A DNA stretch of 55,360 bases from Yersinia artesiana (GTDB taxonomy: Bacteria; Pseudomonadota; Gammaproteobacteria; Enterobacterales; Enterobacteriaceae): contig NZ_CACVAD010000033.1 in the NCBI RefSeq assembly GCF_902726545.1, positions 1 to 55,360 on the forward strand, given 5' to 3'. Under the pieces are notes generated by a model. That model was given only the letters and a program-made list of their open reading frames with translations, was not told the origin of the DNA and ran no database searches. Below, piece after piece: positions 8,739 through 17,035 of this stretch; the stretch's first letter is position 1; each line of letters opens with the position of its first letter. The position numbers and the translations under genes are program-made.

Positions 8739-11700
8739 TTTTTAAATACGCTCCCACTATCAATCCAATAATGGGTTGATGCTGAACCATTGCTGGCGAG
8801 TGTGTTTAGCTTAAGACGCAGATGATGCGGTGGCACACGGCTGCCGTCTTGCAGTACCGCGTCGGCTATCTCAAAACGCTCCGGGCTGCTGTTTTTATCA
8901 ACGGCACCTTTAGCGAGTTTCAATCTAACGTACAAGGCACCGTCTCCGGCAACTTTACGCGCCAGTTCTTGATCGACAATCGACAAGGTATAGAGCGGGG
9001 ATGCTGGCCAGCGGTCATTATCAAGCTGGCGGAACCCCAGACACGACGTGCCTCTGACCTGAAAGCGCGCGTCAGATGGCAGGGTAAAATCCGTACTATC
9101 GAGATCGATATCGCGATAGTAGACATTTTCATCGGTCAGGGCATCGTTACTGCCCAGCATACCAAGATAGCGGATGGTCGAATAAGGCTGGAAGTCACCG
9201 GCTTTGAAGTAAAAACCGGCCAGCCGTAAATCAAGTGACAACAAACACAGCATCGCCCCCACCGCAGCAGTGGATTTAGGATTATCGATGCGGCCCTGTT
9301 TGTTAAATGGATACCAATCGTTGGTATGGTATCCATCCAGCGAAAGAATACGATTATTCGGCAACGGCTGTAAGTGACGGAATAGCGCCTGAATGCCGGG
9401 GAAGCGCGAAGGGCGTCCCGTCAATAACAACACATCGCAACTGTAGAGCGACACCACTTCGGACAGCGAACGCAGGTTTTGCGTAATACTCATCCGGTTA
9501 GATAAGAACTCGCCGTGCAGTTTGCTTAATTTCAATACCAGCGGCACCTGCAGGATATCAAATACCCCTGCATCGGCGGCCAGTTCGCGCTGAACTTCGC
9601 TGTTAATGTATTCCAACACTTTCGCTGTTGGTTGCTGCGATAATAGCTCACCAAAGCTGGCATCGATTTCTGCATTGGTATCCAGTGGGTCAAAGCTTTC
9701 ATAAGCTTCCAGAATAGCCCGGCCCACGGGCATAAATATCTGTAAGGTGGCTTGCTGACGTAACGCCGATTGCCCATCCATTCGGCCATCATTACCGAAC
9801 AGTTTATCCATCAGTGCATCAGTATTGGCGATGGCAACTTTCTTCAGCCGAGCCTGTAGCGCTGGCAAAATATAGAGTTGAATGACATCTAACAGAATAT
9901 CGTCACCGGCGACTTTAAACCCTTCACGGAACAATAAACGCGGGCTGATTTTGACATTATTGCCCATGCCATCATCCAGCCAGTATTGCGTAATGGCCAG
10001 ATCCGTGGTGCCGCCACCAATATCAATGGAGGCGATGCGTAGGGTTTTCCCTGCGGTTTCGCCCGACTCCAGTTGCTTGTCTGGCCGTGCCATACTGGCA
10101 AAAAAGGCGGCAGTACGGCCACCGAAGTTAACCTGAGTTTCGTTATACAGATAAACCATCTGACCACAGGTGGCTTCATCCCATTCCATCTGAACCGTTG
10201 GCACCAAGACCTGGCTTTTGGCGCGGTCTTGCTCAGGGACCTGTTTTTGTTCAAAGATAAAATCATCATCTGCCGGATGCCACCCCATGGATTTCCACAC
10301 CAGAGCAATAGCTTCATTCATCCGGCGGCGGAAAATCTCCCGTTCGGGTTTGGGCATGGCTGACGGCAGAGTAAGAATAATGGCCCGTAGCTGGCGCGGG
10401 GCGTTAGCATGCGTCATTTTCAAGCGCTGTGCTGCACTGTTGATTTGCATCAGCGCCTGCGCCAGTAACTCCGATAACATAAAGGTCATCAATGAGCTGC
10501 GGCTATAATGGGGCGAGAATACTGGCAGCCGCTCATCAACTGGCACGCTGTACAAGGGTTGGCCGTCATCATTCACCAGATGGGTCAGCGGCAATGCGGT
10601 GGCTAGGGGTTCATGTAGTTGCGCAGTTTGCGTTTCATTGAAGCGCCAGCCTGGGGTATAGGTTTCTTCATCCCACAGGTAGCGGCGTGGGCTGGAAATA
10701 CCGGTAGAACCTTCGGTACCCAATCGCTGTAGCGCCATACGGCTGGCTTCATTACCAACACGGGTAATCGACGGCCAGACAAAGGCATCATCACGGCCAC
10801 TTTCAACTGAAAAATTCTGCTTGCCGAATTTAGCTTGGGCAAACTCAACCCGGCTCTCAAACAACTCATTATAGAGGTGGTGTGGCTCACTCAAATCGCG
10901 GATTTGCAATTCATAGGTTTGTTTCAGACCATGACTTTCGTCGCTACTGTCTTCCACCAAAATACCGCAGGTGTGGGAGTTACCGACATCAAGAATAAGG
11001 TCAACATTCACCGCGGGTTCTTGCAGGGTGCTGGTATTGATTTTGATCTCTGGCACACCCATTTGACTGCCGAGTAATTCCAGCAAATTAAGGTAGTGGG
11101 CTTGATATTCAAACTCGCGCAATGATGCACTAATATGGCGAGCGGTGCGTTCTTCCTGCTCAGAGGCTTGCTGAATAAAGACTTCGCGCAACCAGCCATC
11201 CACCCAGGTCAAATCAAGAAATTCAGCTAATTCTTCATTATGGTACGCCAGCGCGAAACTTAAGCCGGTTTTGATATCGTTTTCATTGGGCGCGAGATAT
11301 TCGTTAGCATGGCCTTCAGCGTAAACCTTGGTATCAAAAGCCAGGGTAACCCGTAAGGTATTACCATCTTGATCCGGCTTATCCAGCACTAAAATTTGTA
11401 CTCTGGCCCAATTATCCGGCCCATTAACGAAGCTGCGCGGCGGATTAAAACGCAAGAACGGCAGGGGGAGCCAAATTTTATTCAGCAGCTTGAGTGACTG
11501 TTCCAGCGGGAAGCTAAATTCCGGTTTGACAATTTCAGGGGCCGCACCCGGCACCATCAGTGAATATTTGCCATTATGTTCATGGTAATTCAACCGTAAT
11601 AGCGGGCCATTGGCACTTTTGCGCACAAATTTATTCGGCAATTCGCTATCAAATTCAGGTTTTAATGCGAAGTCCAAAAACTGGATGCCACTATTCTGAA

Positions 11701-11743
11701 TCAGCGAAATTTTCTGTTTATAGTCAGTGATCGTTGCCAGCAT
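8735..11743 (-). CDS. srfB: SrfB-like virulence factor, Hsp70/actin-fold ATPase
   Basis: A 1002-residue protein of the SrfB family. Two ASKHA-type nucleotide-binding signatures are visible: VDLILDVGNSHTCGILVED near residue 250 (phosphate 1) and IASIDIGGGTTDLAIT near residue 570 (phosphate 2). It is therefore predicted to be an ATPase with the actin/Hsp70 fold, carrying a large N-terminal extension and a C-terminal region of its own. No signal peptide or membrane segment is seen, so it is probably cytosolic. It sits between srfA (4-bp gap) and srfC (4-bp overlap), so the three products are probably made in fixed ratio and act together. It starts at ATG with a poor ribosome binding site. Confidence 0.85.
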   Translation of the reverse strand: MLATITDYKQKISLIQNSGIQFLDFALKPEFDSELPNKFVRKSANGPLLRLNYHEHNGKYSLMVPGAAPEIVKPEFSFPLEQSLKLLNKIWLPLPFLRFNPPRSFVNGPDNWARVQILVLDKPDQDGNTLRVTLAFDTKVYAEGHANEYLAPNENDIKTGLSFALAYHNEELAEFLDLTWVDGWLREVFIQQASEQEERTARHISASLREFEYQAHYLNLLELLGSQMGVPEIKINTSTLQEPAVNVDLILDVGNSHTCGILVEDSSDESHGLKQTYELQIRDLSEPHHLYNELFESRVEFAQAKFGKQNFSVESGRDDAFVWPSITRVGNEASRMALQRLGTEGSTGISSPRRYLWDEETYTPGWRFNETQTAQLHEPLATALPLTHLVNDDGQPLYSVPVDERLPVFSPHYSRSSLMTFMLSELLAQALMQINSAAQRLKMTHANAPRQLRAIILTLPSAMPKPEREIFRRRMNEAIALVWKSMGWHPADDDFIFEQKQVPEQDRAKSQVLVPTVQMEWDEATCGQMVYLYNETQVNFGGRTAAFFASMARPDKQLESGETAGKTLRIASIDIGGGTTDLAITQYWLDDGMGNNVKISPRLLFREGFKVAGDDILLDVIQLYILPALQARLKKVAIANTDALMDKLFGNDGRMDGQSALRQQATLQIFMPVGRAILEAYESFDPLDTNAEIDASFGELLSQQPTAKVLEYINSEVQRELAADAGVFDILQVPLVLKLSKLHGEFLSNRMSITQNLRSLSEVVSLYSCDVLLLTGRPSRFPGIQALFRHLQPLPNNRILSLDGYHTNDWYPFNKQGRIDNPKSTAAVGAMLCLLSLDLRLAGFYFKAGDFQPYSTIRYLGMLGSNDALTDENVYYRDIDLDSTDFTLPSDARFQVRGTSCLGFRQLDNDRWPASPLYTLSIVDQELARKVAGDGALYVRLKLAKGAVDKNSSPERFEIADAVLQDGSRVPPHHLRLKLNTLASNGSASTHYWIDSGSVFKK

Positions 11744-11747
11744 AATA

Positions 11748-13064
11748 TTATTTAGTCTCGCGCTTCATCGTCATTGGAAGTGTGGTATTGGCGTCATAAC
11801 GGCCTTTGCAATCAGCAATACCGGTCAGACCTTGCTTACAGACGATCTCAGGCATTTGATATTTTGAACCATCACTACACTGCGCCCTATAGCGGCTGTT
11901 AATCACCAAATTCCCCGACTTCATCAGTCCGGCGGTTATATTGGCCTGGCAGGTGACGTTGTCACCGTGGGTAATTTTTACCGTGCCTTTACCATTTTTA
12001 ATCTGATATTTCAGGCTCGGTGCTCTACCGGTCTGGGCGGCTTTAATATCGGGACTGACGCGCCAGTTGCCATTAAGGAAGGCGGTCGAACCCACCTTGA
12101 CCGCATCGAACGGGAGTACCAGCGCATTTTTGCTCTGCGCAGCAGTTAATTCCGGCGCAGCAACCGGTGGTTCTACTACCACCGGTGCTGGCGGAACAAT
12201 GGTGGCATGTTCCAGCGGAAGTTTTGGCTCCAGCAGCGGCGCAGTCATCTTGATAACCGGTGCGCTGGCTTCAGGCTCGGCTTTATCTGTCACGACAACC
12301 GCTGGCTTAACCTCAGGCGCCGCCAAAGCCCTTTCCGGTATTCCGCCACTGAATTGCACGATTAAGGCGATAATTAATGCCACAACGGGCAATGCCCAGC
12401 TAAAGCGCAGCCAGCGAGGTGTTTTTTTCTCTGGCAGCGAGGGCGGGACAGGTTCTGGTGGTGGCTCGATGACTGGCGTAATGGCGGCTGGCGGCGCTGG
12501 TTCGCTTATCGCGGTAACCGGCGGCGTTACCGGTGTGAGTGGTGCAGCGCTCAGTGGTGAGAACGTCGGCTCAATAGCTTCAGCCGTTTGTCGTAAGCAA
12601 TCAAGTGGGTCAGTTCGTGTTTTCTGATCCTGACTGACAAATCCCCAAAAAGTCAGTACCGGTTTGCCTGCCACCAGATAAACATGATTCTGATCGGGAA
12701 ATTGCAGGGTTTTGGCCAGCAGTACCCCGAATAACCGTTGGGCGGCCTTATCTGATTTTTGCGCACGCTGACATAAATCATTGGCACTGGAGAGGCAGGC
12801 AGACAGTTGTTTTATCGCGGATTTTCGCTCTGTGGTGCTGGCCGCACCCCATGAGGTGACTTTACCGTCAATTGGCGCATACCAGTCAATACGGTCACCT
12901 TGCTCATTGAGCTGCGGGATCGCCAGACAATCGGCAATCGGCTGCTGTTTCTTGAGACGCAATGCCTCTCTAATCTGAAGTGCAGCAGCATAAACCGGTT
13001 GTCCGTTTTCGCCCAACGCCAGAATATCGTCCAAACTACCACTGCGTAAAAATGATTTCGCCAC
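11748..13064 (-). CDS. srfA: SrfA-like membrane protein
   Basis: A 438-residue protein starting at GTG, first gene of the srf operon. About 215 cytosolic residues come first, with a proline-rich stretch near 175-215. A single transmembrane helix (WALPVVALIIALIVQF) is near 222-238. A proline/alanine-rich periplasmic linker and a C-terminal domain with paired cysteines (TCQANI, AQCSD, IVCKQ, DCKGR) follow. The layout suggests an inner-membrane anchor or sensor for the SrfB/SrfC pair. The function is not known from sequence. A matS site lies within it. The SrfA name rests on operon position and recalled family size. Confidence 0.75.
   Translation of the reverse strand: MAKSFLRSGSLDDILALGENGQPVYAAALQIREALRLKKQQPIADCLAIPQLNEQGDRIDWYAPIDGKVTSWGAASTTERKSAIKQLSACLSSANDLCQRAQKSDKAAQRLFGVLLAKTLQFPDQNHVYLVAGKPVLTFWGFVSQDQKTRTDPLDCLRQTAEAIEPTFSPLSAAPLTPVTPPVTAISEPAPPAAITPVIEPPPEPVPPSLPEKKTPRWLRFSWALPVVALIIALIVQFSGGIPERALAAPEVKPAVVVTDKAEPEASAPVIKMTAPLLEPKLPLEHATIVPPAPVVVEPPVAAPELTAAQSKNALVLPFDAVKVGSTAFLNGNWRVSPDIKAAQTGRAPSLKYQIKNGKGTVKITHGDNVTCQANITAGLMKSGNLVINSRYRAQCSDGSKYQMPEIVCKQGLTGIADCKGRYDANTTLPMTMKRETK
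11953..11965. promoter_or_regulatory. matS site (MatP binding), within srfA
   Basis: GTGACGTTGTCAC fits GTGACRNYGTCAC at every fixed position. It is the middle of three matS matches in this window. Confidence 0.85.
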
Positions 13065-13385
13065 GCAAAAGAGACCTTTTCAAAGCAGAAAATAAAGTGT
13101 TATCTGCGACAGCGACTATTTTAAGGTCAGCGAAGGGGAATCAAACGTGAGAATAAGTGGCAAAATGGGGCGTTGTTTACCAGTAAAGTGGGTTCTCGGG
13201 ATTTACCCTGCAACGAAACTGGTTTTTCCGTTACAGGGTATTATTGACTGACCCAACGACAACCGACGTGACAACACCTGTTGCAATAGCAACATTTAAT
13301 CAATATCAGCACAGTAAAATAGATTGGAACGCCGCGTTAAGTCAGCTATTTTTTAAAATAAATAAGCTATTCTATCAATAAATTA
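13065..13385. other. Intergenic region upstream of srfA
   Basis: No credible gene in 321 bp. It must hold the srf operon promoter. An imperfect 12-bp inverted repeat, TACCCTGCAACG / CGTTACAGGGTA, is centred near 13223 with a 13-nt loop and could be a hairpin or operator. The segment next to the MFS gene is AT-rich (TTTTTTAAAATAAATAAGC) and probably ends its transcription. Confidence 0.5.
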
Positions 13386-14744
13386 TTATGTCAGACTCTC
13401 AACCTGTTTTGTTGTTTGTCTTCTGGCCACAATACCTGCGGTAATAAAAGTGAGCAGGGCAGAGAGCAATCCGGTGGCAATCCAAAATATGGATAAGGTA
13501 TGGAAATTATAAAGTGTTTTGCCTGCTTCTATCACCGAGGTTTTATCAATAATAACCCCGGTAATAAACTCACCTAACCCGGCACCGGCATAGCTGGCAA
13601 TGCCAATCGTGCCCAGTGCCGCGCCCGCGGCCTTCTTGGATGAGATATCAACGGCAATCAAGCCGCCCAGAAAACAGGTTAATGCGCCGATGGTGGCACC
13701 AAAAATAATCATCGCTAATATATCGGTATAATGATTTCGCGGCATAAATATCATTAAAGCAAAGCCCAAGGTATTTAATAAACCTATTATTCCGGCCATA
13801 ACACTGCGATTACGCGGAAAGAATTTGTCGGATAAAATACCGGCGATAATAGTGCCAAATATACCGGCAATCGCATTTACCCCGATGATGCCAGAGGCTT
13901 CCAGCGTGGTATATTGTTTCGCTTGTTGCAGGAAGAAAATACCCCAAGAATTCACCGCATAGCGGTCGATATACATAAATGCTGACGCTAATGCGAGTGT
14001 CCATAATGCCGGATTACGCAGTGACCACAGTTGGCTTTTTAATACCGAGGTTTTCTCTTCAGTGACACTTTCTGGTTCATTGCGAATCACACTGATAGGC
14101 GGGTAACTGGCACTTTGTGGTGAGTCAGTCATAAACAGTAAAATCAGGACAATCCCCACCACGCCCAGCATGGCGGTGGTGAAATAACCAAACTGCCAGC
14201 CAAAACCGGCAATCACCGCCGCAATCACCATATAGGTCACCGCCTCGCCGATATTGTGTGCCGTTGACCAAATGGAGTAAAAGGTTCCCCGTTCTTTATC
14301 GCCATACCAACGGGCCAATGAAACCACACAAGGGCCGACTCCCATTGATTGCGCCCAGCCATTAATCCCCCAAAAGAGTGTCAGCAGCAGGGCATTGGTG
14401 GTGGTGCCCATCATAAAGTTCATACCGGCACTGAGCAGCAGCCCCAAACTCATAAAGCGCACGACATTGGCATGGTCAGCAATAAAACCATTAACTAACT
14501 TACCGATGGCGTAACAGAAAAACAGCGCCGAACCAATCATGCCCAACTCGGTTGGGGTGATGCCAATTTCCACCAATGCACTTTTGGCGACGGTAAACGA
14601 GAGACGGCAAACATAAAACATCACATACGCCACCGTCATCGACAAAAACGTGCCCCAGCGCAGGGTGATAAACTGCTTCTCATTAAACACCCCTTGCGGG
14701 GCTATCGCCGGTGCAGCTTTAAAGAAAGCGAAAATACCAGACAT
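13386..14744 (-). CDS. MFS transporter, organophosphate:phosphate antiporter type
   Basis: A 452-residue inner-membrane protein with about 12 predicted helices. It resembles the UhpT/GlpT/UhpC family: RWGTFLSMTVAYVMFYVCR in helix 1 and WGINGWAQSMGVGPCVVSLARWY in the helix 4-5 region. It probably exchanges a sugar phosphate or polyol phosphate for phosphate. The start at 14744 is preferred because GGAG lies eight bases before it; the longer frame adds 16 residues without support. It lies 195 bp after an inositol-monophosphatase-family gene and is probably part of the same LacI-controlled unit, which would couple uptake of a phosphorylated substrate to its dephosphorylation. The substrate is unknown. 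Confidence 0.85.
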   Translation of the reverse strand: MSGIFAFFKAAPAIAPQGVFNEKQFITLRWGTFLSMTVAYVMFYVCRLSFTVAKSALVEIGITPTELGMIGSALFFCYAIGKLVNGFIADHANVVRFMSLGLLLSAGMNFMMGTTTNALLLTLFWGINGWAQSMGVGPCVVSLARWYGDKERGTFYSIWSTAHNIGEAVTYMVIAAVIAGFGWQFGYFTTAMLGVVGIVLILLFMTDSPQSASYPPISVIRNEPESVTEEKTSVLKSQLWSLRNPALWTLALASAFMYIDRYAVNSWGIFFLQQAKQYTTLEASGIIGVNAIAGIFGTIIAGILSDKFFPRNRSVMAGIIGLLNTLGFALMIFMPRNHYTDILAMIIFGATIGALTCFLGGLIAVDISSKKAAGAALGTIGIASYAGAGLGEFITGVIIDKTSVIEAGKTLYNFHTLSIFWIATGLLSALLTFITAGIVARRQTTKQVESLT

Positions 14745-14884
14745 AATTTCACTCCAGATAGCGGATAAGCAAAATGCACGCTGATTAAGCATTCTCCCGA
14801 GATTCCGTAAGGGGAGCGATTCGTCCTTAATCTTGTGGTGAGTGTGTAGGGTACATAATCAGAATGATGTTGCTGTTCCAGACA

Positions 14885-14917
14885 GTAAGTTAGTAGTAAG
14901 TAATAAGTAGTAGTAGG
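14885..14917. repeat. Low-complexity AGTA/TAAG repeat
   Basis: Irregular short repeats of AGTA and AGTAAG fill about 33 bp between the phosphatase and transporter genes. They are imperfect, so slippage is possible but not shown. The rest of 14745-14939 includes a CTCCC/GGGGAG hairpin just upstream of the transporter start. Confidence 0.5.
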
Positions 14918-14939
14918 CACCGCCCACGACTTCGATCAG

Positions 14940-15752
14940 CTATGACTTCAGTGGTTGCTTAACAAATTCAGTTAGTTGCTGATAAACCTGTGGGTTGGCC
15001 ATCAAGACCACATTGCCTTTTTGCAGCCCGCCATCAGCCAAAAAGTTATTGGTTATGCCGCCGGCTTCACGTACCAGCACGATCCCTGGCAGGCTGTCCC
15101 ACGCATTCATATGCGGCTCGTAGTAGCCAATCAGCCGCCCGGCAGCCACCTGCGCGGTCATCAATGCGCCGGATCCACTGCGCATAAACATGCCTCCGGC
15201 ATGCAGCAGGTGGTTGAGAAAGGGCAGGAAATCCGCTGGCGTGACACGGTGTGAGGTGCCAACCCCCATCACTCCATCGCGCACATCTTTGCCCGGATGA
15301 ACCTGGATAGATTTGCCATTGAGAAATGCACCGCCACCACGCTGAGCATGAAACAGTTCCTGATGATTGGGATCGTAAACCACACCAATAACCGGTTCGC
15401 CATCGACAATCACACCGACCGAAACGCACCAGGTATGCAGCCCGTTCAGGAAGCAGGCGGTACCATCTATCGGATCGACCACCCAGGTACAAGCAGCATT
15501 GGCATGGCCGCCGCCGGTTTCTTCCCCCAAGAAATCATCCATTGGGAAGCGCTGTGCAATCATATTGCGGGTCAATGCTTCGACTTCACGGTCAGCCATA
15601 CTGACCACATCCTGCAAATCATTGCCTTTGTGTTGTATCTCTAACTCTTGCCGTTGCTGGTAAAAACCGAATGCCATAAAGCCAGCCGCTTTCGCCACAT
15701 CACAGGCAAATTGATAGCGGGAATCAATGTCCGCCGCGCTTAATCGGGTCAT
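14940..15752 (-). CDS. Inositol monophosphatase family protein
   Basis: A 270-residue cytosolic Mg-dependent phosphatase of the IMPase/FIG superfamily. The metal-binding residues are in FLGEETGGG (Glu pair), VVDPIDGTACF (DPIDGT) and MNAWDSLPG (WD). Substrate could be an inositol phosphate, a histidinol-phosphate-like compound or a sugar phosphate; the family does not settle this. The start ATG has GGAG seven bases upstream. A LacI-type operator lies 22 bases before it, and an organophosphate-type transporter follows. The set suggests a small catabolic operon for a phosphorylated polyol or sugar. Confidence 0.85.
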   Translation of the reverse strand: MTRLSAADIDSRYQFACDVAKAAGFMAFGFYQQRQELEIQHKGNDLQDVVSMADREVEALTRNMIAQRFPMDDFLGEETGGGHANAACTWVVDPIDGTACFLNGLHTWCVSVGVIVDGEPVIGVVYDPNHQELFHAQRGGGAFLNGKSIQVHPGKDVRDGVMGVGTSHRVTPADFLPFLNHLLHAGGMFMRSGSGALMTAQVAAGRLIGYYEPHMNAWDSLPGIVLVREAGGITNNFLADGGLQKGNVVLMANPQVYQQLTEFVKQPLKS

Positions 15753-15773
15753 ATCAAATACTCCTTGTTAATT

Positions 15774-15791
15774 TTTGCACTCGTGTGCAAA
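15774..15791. promoter_or_regulatory. LacI-family operator
   Basis: TTTGCACTC/GTGTGCAAA is an 18-bp palindrome with one mismatched pair per half and the central CG typical of LacI/GalR operators. It lies between the regulator gene and the phosphatase start it presumably controls. Confidence 0.7.
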
Positions 15792-15891
15792 TCAAGAAAC
15801 TCAGATAGCCGGTAACAACTCTGCTACATGATAATGGCGATAATGAAAATATTATTCCGTGATCACTTGCACATAAAACAAATCATTCATT

Positions 15892-16887
15892 TTATGCGGA
15901 TTGTCGAACAACCAATTCCACTGGAATGGTCTTTTGTACCGAGGGTTGTTCAAAGCGACGAATGCGATTTACCAGTAAATTTACCGCAGTTTGCGCCAAA
16001 CAGTCGGTATCTTGCCGGATAGTCGTTAATTGGTAGGCGGCGTAGGTTGCCTGTGGGATATCATCGAAACCGATAACTCGCACCGGTTGCTGGGGCCGAT
16101 GGCGGTGTAAATAATCCATTGCACCCATTGCCAGCATATCGGTGGCGCAAAATAATCCGTCGAGGTGAGGGCATTGTGCCAGCAAAGTGGCCGCCGCATC
16201 CCATCCAGCCTGATAACCGCCGCTGCCACAGAAAACGGTGCTGAGTTGCCGCCCATGGGCGGTTAATGCTTGCTCAAACCCCTGATGGCGCTGGCGGGTA
16301 CTGAAGTTGTGGGCATTTTCACCAATAAACCCGACGGCCGTCACCCCCTGAGCTAACAGATGATGGGCCGCCAGGGTCGCACCTTGCGTATTATCACTGC
16401 AAACCTGGTCTGCTCCATCCAGTTCGGTCTGGCGATTGATCAAGGTGACAGGGATTTTTCTGGCAAGATACTCTTCGGCTAACGAGAGGGGTGGAGCGCC
16501 AGAGGTCAGGATCACCCCGGCCACATGGTAACTCAGTAACTCTCGTAGCTGAGGTTCCAATTGCCTGGGGTCATCGGCATTCATCAACAGCGGCATAAAC
16601 CCTTGAATCGCCAGATGATGGGCCAATGGCGCCAGCAATTTACTGCGGAATGGGTTATCAAAACCCGCCGTCACTAATCCGATAAAATTACTGCTGCCGG
16701 TTATCATTGAGCGCGCAATAATATTGACCTGATAGCCAAGTTCTGTTGCCGCCGCCTGAACCCGCTGGCGTGTTTTTTCTGAAACAGAGGCTCCGGGCGT
16801 AAAGGTGCGTGAAACCGCGGAACGAGACACACCCGCCAGCCTGGCAACATCACTGGCAGTAACCCAACTGTTTTTTGCTTCGCTCAT
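15892..16887 (-). CDS. LacI-family transcriptional regulator
   Basis: A 331-residue repressor. The N-terminal helix-turn-helix and hinge are clear: VTASDVARLAGVSRSAVSRTF, then ELGYQVNIIARSM. A periplasmic-binding-protein-like effector domain follows (residues about 60-331), with a VIGFDDIPQATY segment near the end. The start is the ATG at 16887, giving the usual family length; a TTG-started frame adds 14 residues. It precedes the phosphatase and transporter genes on the same strand, and the palindrome at 15774 is its likely binding site. The effector is probably the transported sugar or polyol. Confidence 0.88.
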   Translation of the reverse strand: MSEAKNSWVTASDVARLAGVSRSAVSRTFTPGASVSEKTRQRVQAAATELGYQVNIIARSMITGSSNFIGLVTAGFDNPFRSKLLAPLAHHLAIQGFMPLLMNADDPRQLEPQLRELLSYHVAGVILTSGAPPLSLAEEYLARKIPVTLINRQTELDGADQVCSDNTQGATLAAHHLLAQGVTAVGFIGENAHNFSTRQRHQGFEQALTAHGRQLSTVFCGSGGYQAGWDAAATLLAQCPHLDGLFCATDMLAMGAMDYLHRHRPQQPVRVIGFDDIPQATYAAYQLTTIRQDTDCLAQTAVNLLVNRIRRFEQPSVQKTIPVELVVRQSA

Positions 16888-17000
16888 CTTACTGGCTCGG
16901 TATTGTTTTGCGGTGGGCGCTTGCGGCAAGTATACGTTTCTGTCGATGTTGAATCATTAGTATTTTCACGCTAAGACATTTAGATTATCAAAACAGTAAA

Positions 17001-17028
17001 TCAGATTGCTGACACAGCCAACGGAAGG
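17001..17028. repeat. Sequence resembling the end of a miniature repeat
   Basis: TCAGATTGCTGACACAGCC and the following AACGGAAGG match the left end of the repeats at 20691 and 28629 at most positions. The GGAAGGA that serves as the amn ribosome binding site lies in it. It may be a decayed or partial copy. Confidence 0.5.
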
Positions 17029-17035
17029 AAATACC

